DNA of 42,750 nucleotides from Siminovitchia fordii DSM 16014 = CIP 108821. GTDB taxonomy: Bacteria > Bacillota > Bacilli > Bacillales > Bacillaceae_C. The translations under genes and the position numbers were made by a program. The stretch is from the NCBI RefSeq assembly GCF_000374565.1, contig NZ_KB894712.1, positions 1 to 42,750 on the forward strand. The letters are read 5' to 3'. Below are positions 16,856-28,200 of this stretch, one piece after another; within the stretch, counting starts at the first letter, position 1; the number at the start of each line of letters is the position of its first letter. The notes under the pieces were generated by a model. It was given only the letters and a program-made list of their open reading frames with translations, was not told the DNA's origin and searched no databases.

Positions 16856-19141
16856 TTAATTTGTATGAACGTCGGCCAATTGTGCTTTCCTAAGCTCTTT
16901 TGCAGCTTCTGTCATATTTTGGAGGGCTGCAATAGTTTCCGTTTCTTGTCTTGTTTTTAATCCGCAGTCAGGATTTATCCAAAATTGACTTGATGGAATG
17001 ATTTGCAACGCCCGGTTGACATTGGCCTTTATTTCTTCTTTGGTTGGAACACGAGGGCTGTGAATATCGTATACGCCAAGCCCGATTTCTTTATCATAGG
17101 TGTTTTCTTTAAATGTTGAAATCAGTTCCCCATGACTTCTGGAATTTTCAATAGATATCACATCAGCATCCAATGCGCTGATGGTTTCGAATATGTCTTG
17201 AAAATCTGAATAGCACATATGGGTGTGAATTTGAGTACTGTTTTGAACCGAAGCGGTTGCTAGCTTGAATGCATGTACCGCCCGGTTCAGGTATTGATCC
17301 CAGTTTTCCGATTTAAGCGGCAGCCCTTCTCTTAGTGCTGGCTCGTCAACCTGGATAATTTTTATTCCGTTTTTCTCAAGCTCTTCAATTTCAAAGCGTA
17401 ATGCCACTGCAATTTGATCCAGGACATCAAAACGAGAAATATCATCTCTGACAAACGACCAATTTAATATGGTGACCGGTCCTGTCAGCATCCCTTTCAC
17501 CTTTTTTTGCGTTAAGGATTGGGCATACACGCTTTCTTTCACAGTCATGGGCCTATCAAATGTTACATCACCGAAAATAATGGGCGGTCTTACACACCTG
17601 GATCCGTATGATTGAACCCACCCAAATTGTGTCACTAAAAACCCATTCAGTTTTTCACCGAAATATTCAACCATATCTGTCCGCTCGAATTCACCATGAA
17701 CTAATACATCCAAGCCGATCTCTTCCTGGATATTGATCCATTTTTTGATTTCATTTTTAATGTATTCCTCGTACGCCTGGTCAGTAATTTCGCCCTTTCT
17801 CCACTTTAATCGTTCCCTTCTAACTTCAGCCGTCTGAGGGAGACTGCCAATTGTGGTTGTAGGCAATAATGGAAGCTGTAATCGTTCCTTTTGCAAAGCA
17901 ATTCTTTCCTTAAAAACGAGCTCACGCTCAGTACTTAAGCTGCCTGCTGGATTTTTGACTATTTGTTGACGATAGTCGGAATGATTAAGTACCTCGATCG
18001 CATTTGTACTTTCTCGGATCTCTAAAAGGACCGATTCTTTTCCTCTTTCTAGCCCTCTGGCCAGTATAGAAATTTCATCCAGCTTCTCATCAGCAAAAGA
18101 AAGAGCCTCTTTAATAACTAAATCCAATGCCTTTTCACTTTCTGTTGTTACAGGTACATGGATCAAGGAACATGAGGGCTGGACAATAATGTTTTCTTTA
18201 TCCACAATTTCTGCGATGGATTCTAACAGGTCGATTTGATGATTTAAGTCTTGACGCCAAACATTCCGACCATCAATGATTCCCGCAGCGAGTTTTTTGT
18301 CTTTCGGAAATCCATGTTTGTTCAATTGTTCCAAAGAGTTGCCGTGAACAAAATCAAGTCCAATTGCTGCCGCCGGCAAATTCACGATCTTCTCATACGA
18401 ATCGACCGATTCAAAATAGGTTTGGATTATAATATTGACTTCTGGTATTACTTTCGCAAAAGATTCATATACATATTCGGCCTGAACAATGTCCTCTTTC
18501 GTCAAGGCTGTTGAAAATATCGGCTCGTCAATCTGTACCCATTTAACTCCTGCTTCTTTCAATTCCGTTAAAACATCGATATATAATGGAAGGAATTCCT
18601 CGACAAGTGTTGGGAACTCTCCTTCTTCGTAGCCTTTACCTAGCTTAATAAATGTAATCGGGCCCAATAAGACTGGCTTCCCCTCGATTCCTAATTCCTC
18701 CTTCGCTTCATTGTAGAAATCTAACGGACGATTCTCTTTTAATGAAGGTTTGGATTCATTAAATTCAGGAACGATATAGTGATAGTTTGTATTGAACCAT
18801 TTTGTCATTTCCGATGCAACAGCGTTTTGAGTTCCTCGGGCAATGGAAAAATATGTTTCCAACGAGGTCCCTGTACAGTCTGTTTGAAACCTTTCCGGAA
18901 TTACGCCAAACATAACTGCCGTGTCAAGAACATGGTCATACAATGTAAAATCTCCTACCGGAATGAGATCAATCTCTTTTTCCTTCTGCTTTCGCAACCC
19001 CTCCAACCTGACAGTTTTCGTTTCTTCCAGAAGATCTTTTTCAGATATTTTTCCATTCCAAAATTTATCCAATGCCTTTTTCCACTCACGCTGCTTTCCA
19101 ATTCTTGGATAACCCAGATTTGAACTAATGACTTTCGCCAT
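16856..19141 (-). CDS. metE: Cobalamin-independent methionine synthase
   Basis: MetE, 761 residues, transfers a methyl group from 5-methyltetrahydrofolate (polyglutamate) to homocysteine without B12. The N-terminal half carries the SNLGYPRIG start and the substrate-binding repeats; the C-terminal half carries the zinc site: His and Cys in THMCYSD, Glu in ISIEN and Cys in NPDCGLKTR. All are present. Perfect AGGAGG seven bases before the ATG. Last gene of the operon, 22 bases after yitJ, which supplies its methyl donor; the SAM-I riboswitch upstream of metI should repress it when SAM is plentiful. Confidence 0.97.
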   Translation of the reverse strand: MAKVISSNLGYPRIGKQREWKKALDKFWNGKISEKDLLEETKTVRLEGLRKQKEKEIDLIPVGDFTLYDHVLDTAVMFGVIPERFQTDCTGTSLETYFSIARGTQNAVASEMTKWFNTNYHYIVPEFNESKPSLKENRPLDFYNEAKEELGIEGKPVLLGPITFIKLGKGYEEGEFPTLVEEFLPLYIDVLTELKEAGVKWVQIDEPIFSTALTKEDIVQAEYVYESFAKVIPEVNIIIQTYFESVDSYEKIVNLPAAAIGLDFVHGNSLEQLNKHGFPKDKKLAAGIIDGRNVWRQDLNHQIDLLESIAEIVDKENIIVQPSCSLIHVPVTTESEKALDLVIKEALSFADEKLDEISILARGLERGKESVLLEIRESTNAIEVLNHSDYRQQIVKNPAGSLSTERELVFKERIALQKERLQLPLLPTTTIGSLPQTAEVRRERLKWRKGEITDQAYEEYIKNEIKKWINIQEEIGLDVLVHGEFERTDMVEYFGEKLNGFLVTQFGWVQSYGSRCVRPPIIFGDVTFDRPMTVKESVYAQSLTQKKVKGMLTGPVTILNWSFVRDDISRFDVLDQIAVALRFEIEELEKNGIKIIQVDEPALREGLPLKSENWDQYLNRAVHAFKLATASVQNSTQIHTHMCYSDFQDIFETISALDADVISIENSRSHGELISTFKENTYDKEIGLGVYDIHSPRVPTKEEIKANVNRALQIIPSSQFWINPDCGLKTRQETETIAALQNMTEAAKELRKAQLADVHTN

Positions 19142-19163
19142 GCTATTTCCTCCTAATCATCTT

Positions 19164-21017
19164 TTATGATAAAACAAATTGAGAACTTCGCTTTTCATCC
19201 AACTCCGTCGTTTTTTGTTGGATGTATTTTGCTAACTCCACACTCAACTCGTAGCGGATGAACGGTGTAATTAAATAGATTCCATTAAAATACTGAATAG
19301 CAGTGTCTATTAATTCCTTCGCTATGTCCAAACCGGTTAGAACTGCCTTCTCCGGATCTCTCGCAATATCCATTCTCTTTCTCGTTTCGACTGTCAATTT
19401 AATGCCAGGAACTTCATTATGAAGAAACTCTGCATTTTTTGAAGAAACAAGCGGCATAATTCCAATATAAATGGGTGCCTCTATATGTTTGGTGGCTTCC
19501 CATGTCTCAATAATTTTTTCCTGGCTAAAAACAGGCTGTGTCAATACATAATCAGCACCAGATTGAATCTTTTTCTCCAGACGCTCGGATGATTTTTCAA
19601 TATTATGAACATTAGGGTTGAAAGCCGCTGCCACATGAAAGTTCGTTTTTTGTTTAAGGGATTTTCCTGAGAAGGAAATACCTTCGTTACATTGCTTGAT
19701 CAGCTTGATCAAATCAAATGATGTCACATCAAAGACAGATGTTGCTCCCGGAAAGTCGCCGATTTTAGTCGGGTCACCTGTTATCGCCAAAATATCCCGA
19801 ATTCCCAACGTATGCAAACCCATTAAGTGTGACTGTAATCCGATCAAATTACGGTCACGGCATGTTATATGGACCAGAGACGAAAGACCGACGTCTCTTT
19901 TGACGAGCGATGCCATTGTTTTATTGCATATCCTGGGGGATGCAAGAGAGTTATCAGCTATTGTCAGGCCGTCAATTCCTGCTTCTTTTAGTGCCTTTGC
20001 CCCATCAAAAAATTTTCGTGTGTTTAAATGTTTTGGAGTATCCAACTCTACAATGATCGAACGTTTAGCTTTTATTTTCTCAAATAACGTCAATTCATCA
20101 GGCTTTTTCGTTTCGCTTATTTCTAACCTTTCCTGTTTTTTTACATTCTTCTTCTTAATCGGCTTTAAGTTTTTTATGCCTTCCTTCATGGCCCGGATAT
20201 GATCAGGAGTTGTTCCGCAGCATCCTCCCATCAATCGGACCCCTTCATCTCGGAAATGTACAGCAAACTTCTTGAAGTATTCAGGCTCGGATTTGTAAAG
20301 CAACTTTCCATCCCGGAATTCAGGGAGACTTGAATTCGGATAAGCAGATAAAAAAGCTTTCCCGGGAATGGGGACGGTCTCCAACGCTTTCAGCGCATGA
20401 TACGGACCCAGTCTGCAATTCACCCCGACAACATCAGCTCCGAGATCCTCCAAACGTTTTAAAGCATCTGATAAAAGAATTCCATTTTCCAGGACTCCTG
20501 GCTCATGCATGGACACATTTGTAATGATTGGTATATCTGTCACTTGGCGGGCTATTTCTAATACAGTGGTCAATTCATCAAGATCGTAATACGTTTCCAA
20601 CAAAAGACCATCAACATCATCAATTAGAAGACAATACAGTTGTTCCCTAAAACTCCGTTTAATTTCCTCCCGCAGTTCTGAATGGAATCTCGCCCCATGA
20701 ATTCCACCGATTGTTCCGACAACAAAGGCATTCTTTTGGGCTGCACTTTTTGCTATTTTAACCGCTCCGCTGTTAATTTCCTTTACACGTTCCTCCAAAC
20801 CATATCTTGCAAGTTTTATATAATTAGCACTATATGTGTTTGTTTGGATTACTTCTGCACCGGCTTTTATATATTCCTCATGAATATGAAAAATATCATC
20901 CGGGTGAGTGAGATTCAACTCCTCAAAACAGCGGTCAACACCGTACGAATATAATAGGGTGCCTGTCGCTCCGTCTCCGATCAATATTCGTTCTTTTAAA
21001 CTATCTAACAGATTCAA
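19164..21017 (-). CDS. yitJ: Bifunctional homocysteine S-methyltransferase / methylenetetrahydrofolate reductase
   Basis: YitJ-type fusion, 617 residues. The N-terminal homocysteine methyltransferase domain (about 1-300) has the GDGATGT start, GVNCR and the zinc-binding GGCCGT. The C-terminal MetF domain (about 325-600) reduces methylenetetrahydrofolate to the methyl donor that MetE needs (LAITGDP, VLTQPVF). The start is a TTG at 21017, six bases after a near-perfect AAAGGAGGTG; a longer frame to 21059 has no such site. The gene overlaps the end of metI by 17 bases, suggesting translational coupling. Under the same SAM-I control as metI and metE. Confidence 0.94.
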   Translation of the reverse strand: MNLLDSLKERILIGDGATGTLLYSYGVDRCFEELNLTHPDDIFHIHEEYIKAGAEVIQTNTYSANYIKLARYGLEERVKEINSGAVKIAKSAAQKNAFVVGTIGGIHGARFHSELREEIKRSFREQLYCLLIDDVDGLLLETYYDLDELTTVLEIARQVTDIPIITNVSMHEPGVLENGILLSDALKRLEDLGADVVGVNCRLGPYHALKALETVPIPGKAFLSAYPNSSLPEFRDGKLLYKSEPEYFKKFAVHFRDEGVRLMGGCCGTTPDHIRAMKEGIKNLKPIKKKNVKKQERLEISETKKPDELTLFEKIKAKRSIIVELDTPKHLNTRKFFDGAKALKEAGIDGLTIADNSLASPRICNKTMASLVKRDVGLSSLVHITCRDRNLIGLQSHLMGLHTLGIRDILAITGDPTKIGDFPGATSVFDVTSFDLIKLIKQCNEGISFSGKSLKQKTNFHVAAAFNPNVHNIEKSSERLEKKIQSGADYVLTQPVFSQEKIIETWEATKHIEAPIYIGIMPLVSSKNAEFLHNEVPGIKLTVETRKRMDIARDPEKAVLTGLDIAKELIDTAIQYFNGIYLITPFIRYELSVELAKYIQQKTTELDEKRSSQFVLS

Positions 21018-22158
21018 CTTGACCACCTCCTTTAACTTTTGTTGAAGGGGCCAATCCATCCTTTTCCAAGCAATGAAAAGCTTGTTCCAAATCTGATATC
21101 AAATCTTCTGCATGTTCGATTCCCACTGAAATCCTCAGAAGCCGGTTGCTGAGGCCATAGCTTTGTCTGGTTTCTTCAGGAATATCGGCATGCGTCTGTG
21201 TTGCGGGGTATGTAATCAAACTTTCCACACCGCCCAGACTCTCTGCAAAAGTAAAAATTTTTAATGATCTTAAAAACGGAGAAACGCATGCTTCATTAGC
21301 AATTTCAAAGCTGACCATCCCGCCTTTTCCGGGATAATGAACTGTTATTGCCAGTTGATGCTGTTTTAAATATGAATAAATCTTCTTGGCATTCTCCTCA
21401 TGCTGTCTCATCCGCAATGCCAGTGTTTTCATTCCCCTGATCAGAAGCCAGGAATCGAACGGCCCTAGTACTGCTCCGCAAGTGTTATGATTTTCGGACA
21501 GCTTTGTGCTTATCTCCTCATTACCCGATATGACCAAACCAGCCAGTACATCATTGTGACCGCCTAAATATTTGGTCGCGCTGTGAATGACTATATCCGC
21601 CCCCATTTCGATAGGTCTTTGAATGATTGGAGTATAAAATGTATTATCGACAATCATCAATAGCCCATTCTCTCTAGCAAATTCCGATAAAATTTGGAGA
21701 TCTGTTTCCCTCATCAACGGGTTTGTAGGTGTTTCAATAAATATCGCTTTTGTATTGGTTTGTATCAGTTTATCAATAATTTCATTTTCTGGATTCCAAA
21801 AGGAAAATTGTATCTGATAGTTTGTAGAAAACCATTCAAAAATCCGGTATGAACCACCATACAAGTCTCTGGATGCGATAATATGATCTCCTGTTTTAAA
21901 CAAGGAAAATGCCAGTTGAATTGCACTCATTCCGGAACTGCAGGCAAATCCGCGATCCCCATTTTCAAGTTCCGCTATTGCACGTTCGAGGACATCACGT
22001 GTGGGATTGCCTGTTCTAATGTAATCATACCCATTTGACAAACCGATATTTTGATGGCGATAAGGAGCTGATAAATAAATGGGAGTGTTGACTGCTCCAA
22101 GTGGCTCATCCCTATCGTTTCCTGTTTGGACAAGCAGAGTTTCCTTTTTTAAAGACAA
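21001..22158 (-). CDS. metI: Cystathionine gamma-synthase / O-acetylhomoserine thiolyase MetI
   Basis: PLP enzyme of the Cys/Met metabolism family, about 385 residues. It joins an activated homoserine with cysteine (or sulfide). The PLP lysine lies in [12 protein letters not shown]; other family marks are [23 protein letters not shown] and [10 protein letters not shown] favour TTG at 22158, which has AAGGAG seven bases upstream; ATG at 22164 is only one base from that site. The metC beta-lyase that often follows metI in Bacillus is absent here. First gene of the methionine operon, directly after the SAM-I riboswitch. Confidence 0.93.
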   Translation of the reverse strand: MSLKKETLLVQTGNDRDEPLGAVNTPIYLSAPYRHQNIGLSNGYDYIRTGNPTRDVLERAIAELENGDRGFACSSGMSAIQLAFSLFKTGDHIIASRDLYGGSYRIFEWFSTNYQIQFSFWNPENEIIDKLIQTNTKAIFIETPTNPLMRETDLQILSEFARENGLLMIVDNTFYTPIIQRPIEMGADIVIHSATKYLGGHNDVLAGLVISGNEEISTKLSENHNTCGAVLGPFDSWLLIRGMKTLALRMRQHEENAKKIYSYLKQHQLAITVHYPGKGGMVSFEIANEACVSPFLRSLKIFTFAESLGGVESLITYPATQTHADIPEETRQSYGLSNRLLRISVGIEHAEDLISDLEQAFHCLEKDGLAPSTKVKGGGQVESVR

Positions 22159-22204
22159 TGTCATTCTCCTTCCCAAGTGAGATACAAACCCTTCTTTTCC
22201 AAAG

Positions 22205-22360
22205 AAAAAGGGCCTTCTCAATAAGAAGAAGCCCAAAAAATATTAGGTTTCTTCTCATCTTCCAAGTCATTTACCAACTTGATGGATTTAGCACCTTTCC
22301 GAATAAAACGGTGGTTGCTGAGGCGTCACAGGGCCATTCCCTCAACCTCTCTTGATAAGA
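22205..22360 (-). ncRNA. SAM-I (S-box) riboswitch with terminator
   Basis: The minus strand reads CTTATCAAGAGAGG, then GAGGGA, GGCCC, CAGCAACC, GGTGCTAAATCC and GATGAGAAG, the SAM-I aptamer in order. It is followed by an intrinsic terminator (GGGCTTCT pairing with AGAAGGCCC, one bulge, then TTTTT at 22205-22209). Binding of SAM should end transcription before metI. It lies about 45 bases upstream of the metI start. Confidence 0.96.
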
Positions 22361-22368
22361 AAAAAGCG

Positions 22369-22398
22369 GTTATATCAAATTGTAGCCTTCCCAAACAA
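22369..22398 (-). promoter_or_regulatory. Proximal promoter of the SAM riboswitch
   Basis: TTGTTT (22393-22398), 18 bases, TATAAC (22369-22374) on the minus strand. Transcription would begin about 22362, right at the first helix of the SAM-I element. Confidence 0.45.
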
Positions 22399-22476
22399 CA
22401 AAAAACCGGAAATACAATCCTGAATAAGGTTGTATTTCCGGTTGACCGGTCAATACTTTTATTGTGTTGGTAAGTA
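22399..22476 (-). ncRNA. Candidate short transcript upstream of the SAM riboswitch
   Basis: A consensus promoter is followed after about 35 bases by a 14-bp perfect stem (arms 22404-22417 and 22430-22443) and a run of six T: a complete small transcription unit of about 78 nt. It contains the 12-base palindrome TTGACCGGTCAA just before the stem. It could be a small RNA, an attenuator in front of the riboswitch, or the end of the ypbF transcript. Confidence 0.4.
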
Positions 22477-22482
22477 AATCGA

Positions 22483-22511
22483 ATTATATCGGCTTATTTG
22501 TCGTTTGTCAA
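22483..22511 (-). promoter_or_regulatory. Consensus sigma-A promoter
   Basis: TTGACA (22506-22511), exactly 17 bases, TATAAT (22483-22488): the best housekeeping promoter in the window. It points toward the short hairpin unit and the SAM riboswitch. Confidence 0.75.
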
Positions 22512-22753
22512 TAAGATTTCCGAATTAAATGTTCAATCTGGATTCTTTTCTTCTCCCCCAATCCAGACTGCCCCTTTGATCGGACAAAGCACCTACAGCG
22601 TAAGATCGAGCCAGCGTGAAAACACATTCAAAGTAGAATGCGCTCCTGTGGCATGCATGAAACATACTCTACTTCATGCTAGAGGGTCCAAAAGCCTCCT
22701 CTTCAAAGATTGTCTTGTATTTCTCGCTTTTAGACGGGTAAATTGCGGTTTTC
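22512..22753. other. Structured intergenic sequence of unknown kind
   Basis: Several small inverted repeats lie close together: GCATGAA/TTCATGC (22654-22678), CATTC/GAATG, CTTTG/CAAAG and TCTGGATT/AATCCAGA. The minus strand holds AGTCTGGATTGGGGGAGAAG, similar to the 3' conserved end of an FMN riboswitch, but the rest of that aptamer is missing. No gene is visible. It may be an interspersed repeat. Confidence 0.35.
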
Positions 22754-23212
22754 TTACTTGCTTTCATAATACAAATTTATATCATACTGTTGTTTGATTT
22801 CATCGAAAACACGATGGCGGGTAGACCAATGTTCTTCAGTCCAAATATCATGGCTTTTATCAATGATCTCACATCTTAAATCATGAAACTCCGTTTCCGC
22901 CTTCTCTTTTTTTTCGTAATAAAATTTCAATGCCCCAAACAGAAAAACTGCCATCAAAAAAAGAAAGATAAGATGGTTTTTATCAAGCAATATCGTAATA
23001 CTCTTCATGATAGAATATTCATTCGGAACGATGATCAGCGTGTAGCAGATGAATAATAGAGTAAGACAGTATAATATAAAAAAAGAAAGAATGAAAAAAT
23101 GTGTATTTTTATAGTGATCATATTTCATCTTTTTCTCGATCAAGTGCAGGATCATCCTTTTGGTTGCTTCATCTACCTGCTCGTCAAGCGTAAGCATAAT
23201 TTTCTCCATCAT
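22754..23212 (-). CDS. ypbF: YpbF, DUF2663 membrane protein
   Basis: A 152-residue protein of the YpbF/DUF2663 family, function unknown. Two membrane segments (about residues 38-62 and 78-97) are followed by a charged C-terminal helix rich in Glu and Lys with EEHWSTRHRVFDEI. GGAGGG lies six bases before the ATG. The position between ypbG (separated here by the cotJ, c-di-GMP and met genes) and ypbE recalls B. subtilis gene order. Confidence 0.82.
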   Translation of the reverse strand: MMEKIMLTLDEQVDEATKRMILHLIEKKMKYDHYKNTHFFILSFFILYCLTLLFICYTLIIVPNEYSIMKSITILLDKNHLIFLFLMAVFLFGALKFYYEKKEKAETEFHDLRCEIIDKSHDIWTEEHWSTRHRVFDEIKQQYDINLYYESK

Positions 23213-23280
23213 TGCATGCCCTCCATCAAACAGCTCCTCATCCTAATCGTATGAGGGGCTAATCCATCTTATGATAGTAT

Positions 23281-24021
23281 TTAGGGCAGTGGTATTTTCA
23301 ATGTTTGACCCACGCTGATCTCATTTCCTGCAAGGCCGTTTGCCTGCCTGATTTTTTCTACACCTTCCTGGGAACTATAATATTTCAATGCGATACGGAA
23401 AAGGTTTTCCCCCTGTTGGACAGTGTGATAAGTAACTTTCTCTTCATTGCCTTGTTCTGCCTGCTTTTCCATTTCCGAATTTTCATTGGCAGCTTGAGTT
23501 TCTTGGGTTTTTACCGCTTCCTCTTTTTTCTCTTGATCTTTATTATTGTTGTCTTTCATTTCCGATTTTTTCTCTTTATTTTCGGATTTATCCTCTTTCT
23601 TTTCTGATTCTTTCTCTTTTTTGTCAGATTTATCCTCTTTCTTTTCTGATTTACTTTCCTGTTCAACGGAGGATTCTTCGACGTTCTTTTCTTTTTGGCC
23701 CTCCGTTTGAGAATCGGCTTCCGTTACCGAATCTTCTGTCTCAAAAGACACTTCTTCACCGGAACTGCTGACAAGATTAGCTTTTGAGCGGTCACCATTG
23801 TTAATGATGGATAGTATGATGATCGGAAGCATTAATAAAATGAGCAAAAGAACAAGAGGAATTGATACTTTCATTCTTTTTTTCTTACTGGGACGTCTTT
23901 TTTTAGGATTACTTTTATTCCCATGATATTCTGCTCTTGAAGGCAGCACTTCTTTATCGTCCATTTTTTCTTTCTCTGTATCGGCTGTTCGCCACTGTCT
24001 ACCTTTTTGATTCAATTCCAT
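23281..24021 (-). CDS. ypbE: LysM-domain membrane protein YpbE
   Basis: A 246-residue protein with a basic cytoplasmic N-terminus (about 1-50), one membrane segment (about 51-72), a long low-complexity Lys/Glu/Ser linker (about 95-190) and a C-terminal LysM domain (about 197-246; YHTVQQGENLFRIALKYY). LysM binds peptidoglycan glycans, so it is probably a wall-anchoring membrane protein; its exact role is unknown. AGAGGGG precedes the ATG. It starts 15 bases after ypbD, so they are co-transcribed. Confidence 0.88.
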   Translation of the reverse strand: MELNQKGRQWRTADTEKEKMDDKEVLPSRAEYHGNKSNPKKRRPSKKKRMKVSIPLVLLLILLMLPIIILSIINNGDRSKANLVSSSGEEVSFETEDSVTEADSQTEGQKEKNVEESSVEQESKSEKKEDKSDKKEKESEKKEDKSENKEKKSEMKDNNNKDQEKKEEAVKTQETQAANENSEMEKQAEQGNEEKVTYHTVQQGENLFRIALKYYSSQEGVEKIRQANGLAGNEISVGQTLKIPLP

Positions 24022-24036
24022 CTATAATCCCCTCTT

Positions 24037-24624
24037 TTACAATTCCTTTCGGAAAGAACCGAATTTTATATATATCCCCAACAAAAAGTCTATGGTAAAA
24101 TGCATGGCGATCACCGGCCAAAGCTTCTGATCGGCCAATTCATACACGATTCCCATCCAGAAACTTAATATCATGACGTTCACCATTAAAAACCAATGGG
24201 TCCAATACCGGAAATGTATGATTGCAAATAAGATACTTGCGGCCACGAGCCCTATTGACGTTTGCACTATCCCCCGAAACAGGAGTTCTTCCGTTAATCC
24301 GACCACGAATGCAACAATGGGGATTTGCCATACTGGCATCGCTTTAAAAATTTTATTATTGATCCCGCCATCGTCATAAAATTTTTTCGGCATTATATTC
24401 ATCAACAGGATATCAATACCTACAACGACTATCCCATTAACGATTCCCCAAAAAACCCATTTTGAATCAAATTTGAATCTCGATAAAATGTCATCGACGT
24501 CGAAAAAAATTGCTCCTGCTATAAGGGAAACCAAAAGCAAAATCAATTGAGTCAGATACAAATGAGCTGTAAGTTCCCGCGGAGTCATTTGCTTGATAAG
24601 CTCTGCCTGTCTGTTTTGTCTCAT
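24037..24624 (-). CDS. ypbD: CPBP-family intramembrane protease YpbD
   Basis: A 195-residue membrane protein of the CAAX protease/bacteriocin-processing (CPBP, Abi) family. About six membrane segments; the putative active-site motifs EELLFRG, FAIIHF and a C-terminal AMHFTIDF are present, giving the Glu-Glu-Arg and two His residues. Proteolysis is inferred; in Bacillus the substrate is not known. The binding site is weak (GAGTGAT). First gene of ypbD-ypbE. In B. subtilis recQ and ypbB lie just upstream; here they are absent. Confidence 0.88.
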   Translation of the reverse strand: MRQNRQAELIKQMTPRELTAHLYLTQLILLLVSLIAGAIFFDVDDILSRFKFDSKWVFWGIVNGIVVVGIDILLMNIMPKKFYDDGGINNKIFKAMPVWQIPIVAFVVGLTEELLFRGIVQTSIGLVAASILFAIIHFRYWTHWFLMVNVMILSFWMGIVYELADQKLWPVIAMHFTIDFLLGIYIKFGSFRKEL

Positions 24625-24911
24625 GTAAAATCACTCGTTTTTAATAACAATAATCCATCATATATATGGTAGTGCCATCTTATTTTATGACCAGGAAATT
24701 TTTATGATTGAACGGGCAATACATAGAAGTTCACCATTTGTGAAAAATAATTTTGCATTATGCTGTTTCTCATTAGAGAGAGATTATCTTAATTTTATCA
24801 TGAATCGATTTTTTCGACTATGTTCTCTATGATCTTCCGTTAAATAAAATAGTTCGACAAATTTTCATAGGGTTCTTTTATGTTGAAATGTTGATTGTGG
24901 AGGATTAATAT
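24625..24911. other. Intergenic region between ypbD and fer
   Basis: AT-rich, no gene visible; holds the promoters of ypbD and of fer. On the plus strand TTGAAA, 17 bases, TAATAT (about 24883-24911) is a possible weak fer promoter. One TTCGACAAA (Spo0A-box-like) lies near 24853 but is of a length expected by chance. Confidence 0.35.
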
Positions 24912-24965
24912 ATGTATAGAAATAAATCTTTTTCAATAGCATGTTTTTACACAGAATTGACATAG
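24912..24965 (+). CDS. Possible 17-residue leader peptide before fer
   Basis: ATG at 24912 follows GGAGG by eight bases and opens a 17-codon frame (MYRNKSFSIACFYTELT) ending 23 bases before the fer start. The good ribosome binding site is the only evidence; no known leader peptide matches. It might also be chance. Confidence 0.25.
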   Translation: MYRNKSFSIACFYTELT

Positions 24966-24969
24966 ATAA

Positions 24970-25236
<267 letters not shown>

Positions 25237-25247
25237 TAAAATTGTTG

Positions 25248-25275
25248 AAGAGGGAGCGAAAGCTCCCTCTTTACA
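25248..25275. terminator. Bidirectional terminator between fer and the RND gene
   Basis: A 10-bp stem (AAGAGGGAGC and GCTCCCTCTT) closed by a GAAA tetraloop, with short T-runs to either side. It lies between the two convergent stop codons. Confidence 0.75.
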
Positions 25276-28200
25276 TTACATAGCAATTTTATTTTCTTCT
25301 GATAACCGTTGTTTTTTTGCCTTTTTAAAATGGAAGAGCTCATATACAACCGGAATGATCACAAGCGTCAACAAAGTGGCAACCGATAATCCACCAATGA
25401 CAACAACTGCCAACCCTTTCGAGACAAGGCTGCCCATTTCCTCCTTGCCCATCAAAAGAGGAATCATGGCAAAGATAGTAGCCAAGGCAGTCATGATGAT
25501 AGGACGGAACCTTGTGGCACCAGCCTCAATCAAAGCTTGTCGAATCGGCATTGTCTTTTCGTTCTGCCTTACCCGGTCAAGAAAAACAATCGCATTTGTC
25601 ACGACAATCCCAATTAACATAAGCGCCCCGATCATGGCTCCGATATCAATAGGTGTCCTGGATACGAGCAACCCAAGAATTGCCCCAATCAATGCCAACG
25701 GTAACGTGAACAAGATCACAAGAGGGGCACGGAGTGTTTTAAACGTAAGCACCATGATCAGATAGACTAGACCGATGGAAACAGCCATTAATTGGAACAG
25801 TTCCATGAATTGTTCAGACTGTGCACTTGCGGCTCCTCCATATTCCAAAGAAACTCCCTCAGGCAAGGACAGTTTACCTGCCTTCATATTGACCTCACCC
25901 GCTATATTGGACAGATTTTTCGGGTCCGCCTCCACACTGACACGTACATATTCTTTACCGTCTTTCCGAAGAACACTTGTCGGCTTCTCCATTTTCTCAA
26001 TTTTAGCAATCGTTGAAAGCTTTACTATTTTGTCATCGGACATAACAGAGATGTCCTTTAGCTCACTCTCTGAAGTCGGATGGATGGAACTGTCAATCAG
26101 GACTGGCGTATCTTTGCCCTCAACTCTGATCATCCCGATCGGAAATGGGTTTAGCAGCACCTGTACTTGCTTGGCAACTTCTTCTGTGTTTGCTTTCTTT
26201 TGATCAACATTAATATTATAGACCGTTTTAAGCTCGTTTTGATTGCTTGTTACTTTTTCTACTCCTTCAATTCCCTTTACTTCATCCATCACTTTCTTGG
26301 ATGCTTCCAATAACTTGTCGGCATCGTTTCCAACGACATCCAATGTGATTGTTGAATCACTGAAGTTTACAATGGATGCCACCATGATGTCGAAATCCGC
26401 CTCAGGATACTTTTCTTTTTGTTTCTCTATTTTTTCCATCATTTTTTTAGTATCGGCATCCTTCTTCATCACTACGTGAAAATTCCCTTGATTTTGCGAA
26501 TTGATTTGGCTGAACTGGGCATCCTCTGGATTCGATCCAAGGAATGTGATGACTTCTTTCACTTCAGACTGACCCTTTAGAAAGGACTCGAACTCAAAAG
26601 CCTCATCCTTCACTTTTGAAAAAGGTATATGATCCGGATATACCACTGATACAGACACGTCGTTATCCGAAGCGTCAGCTGTTCCTTTTGGCATGACAAC
26701 GTACATGCCTATCGCTCCTATAAATATAATGAAAGACAACAATAGTGGGACCCATTTATGTCTTAAGCACCAATCCAAGATTTTTATATACCGGTTCGGT
26801 TTCTTGTACACAGGCATTTTTCCCTGTTTCAGCAAACGCGAACTCATGAGAGGAACGATAATCAATGCAACTAGAAGTGAAGACAGAAGTGCATATGTAA
26901 TCGTCAGCGCAAATGGAAGTAATAATTCCTCAAGCGACTTCACAAGCCCCATTGGTAAAAACACCGCAACAGTTGTCAATGTCGACGAAGTAATGGCAGC
27001 TGCCACCTCTTTGGTCGAATTAACAATCACTTCTTTTGAAAAATCTCCTCCTTGAACTTTTCTGAATATGTTCTCTATAACAACGATACTGTCATCCACT
27101 AAACGGCCCACGGCAACCGCAACAGCACCAATAGTCAGTATATTTAACGTAATTCCTGATTGTGATAGTAAAAATAGTGTCAAACCAAGAGACAGTGGGA
27201 TGCTTATAATGGTAATGAGTGTCATTCTCATATGGCGCAAAAAGATAAAAATGACAATCGTAGCAAATAAAGCACCAAGTAGTACCGCGTGCATCATACT
27301 ATCCACAGAGTTTACTATAAATTCCGAAAATGATATGAGCATTGATGCCTCAATGGCCGGTTTGAAATCATTATTTACCTTTTCCATAGTCTGTTCCACT
27401 TTTTTACCGACCGAAACTGCATTTGCATTTGACTCTTTATGAAGAAGCAGGGCCACTGCTTCCTCCCCATTTACCCGGGTAAAAAATGTTTCACTTGTGT
27501 CACTGATGTTAACCTTTCCAATATCTTTCAGTCGAATTTCCGGTGCAATCTGTATGTTTTCAAGTTCTTTTATTCCTTCTATCTTCCCAATGACTTTTAG
27601 ATTTGCTTTACGCTCATCAACTGTTTCTTCCCCCACTGCCACTGCCAAGTTCTTCCCTTGAAGAATACCCATTAATGCCTGAATAGGGATCTGGTAATCA
27701 GACATTTTTTTCTGATCAAGAATCACATTTACTTGAGTGTGCTGTTTTCCATATACAAGAACATCAGACATTCCAGAGATACCCTGAAACATTGGAATAA
27801 TTTCATTTTCTATTTTTTCCATGTCATCTCTATTGATCCCTTTTGGAAAAGAAAGCCCGATTTGCCATAAAGGAATCATGTCCAAGTTCAGTTGTGAAAC
27901 GATCGGCTTGGAATAGCCCTCTGGCAGCTCAACGCCAGTTAACGCTTCCTGAACCTGATTTTTTGCTTCTTTCATATCAATTGAAGGATCCAATGCTATA
28001 TCAATGGATGAATACCCGTCTGCAGATGTTGAGAATACATGCATTTTACCTTTGACTGAACCTATCGCTTTCTCTATAGGCTTTGTAACCTCCTCAGCCA
28101 TGGTGTCTGCATCTGTCCCCTGCCCCATAACAATCACTGTTACCGCAGGGTTATTTGCGGCAGGCATAAATTCCTTTGGCAATGTAAAATAACTTAGTGT

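Noticed and set aside
22498-22797. Plus-strand 99-codon frame
   Set aside because: No binding site, no family features, and it overlaps the ypbF end and a promoter region on the other strand.
24850-24860. Spo0A box TTCGACAAA before fer
   Set aside because: A single 7-base core is expected several times by chance in a window of this size, and no second site is near.
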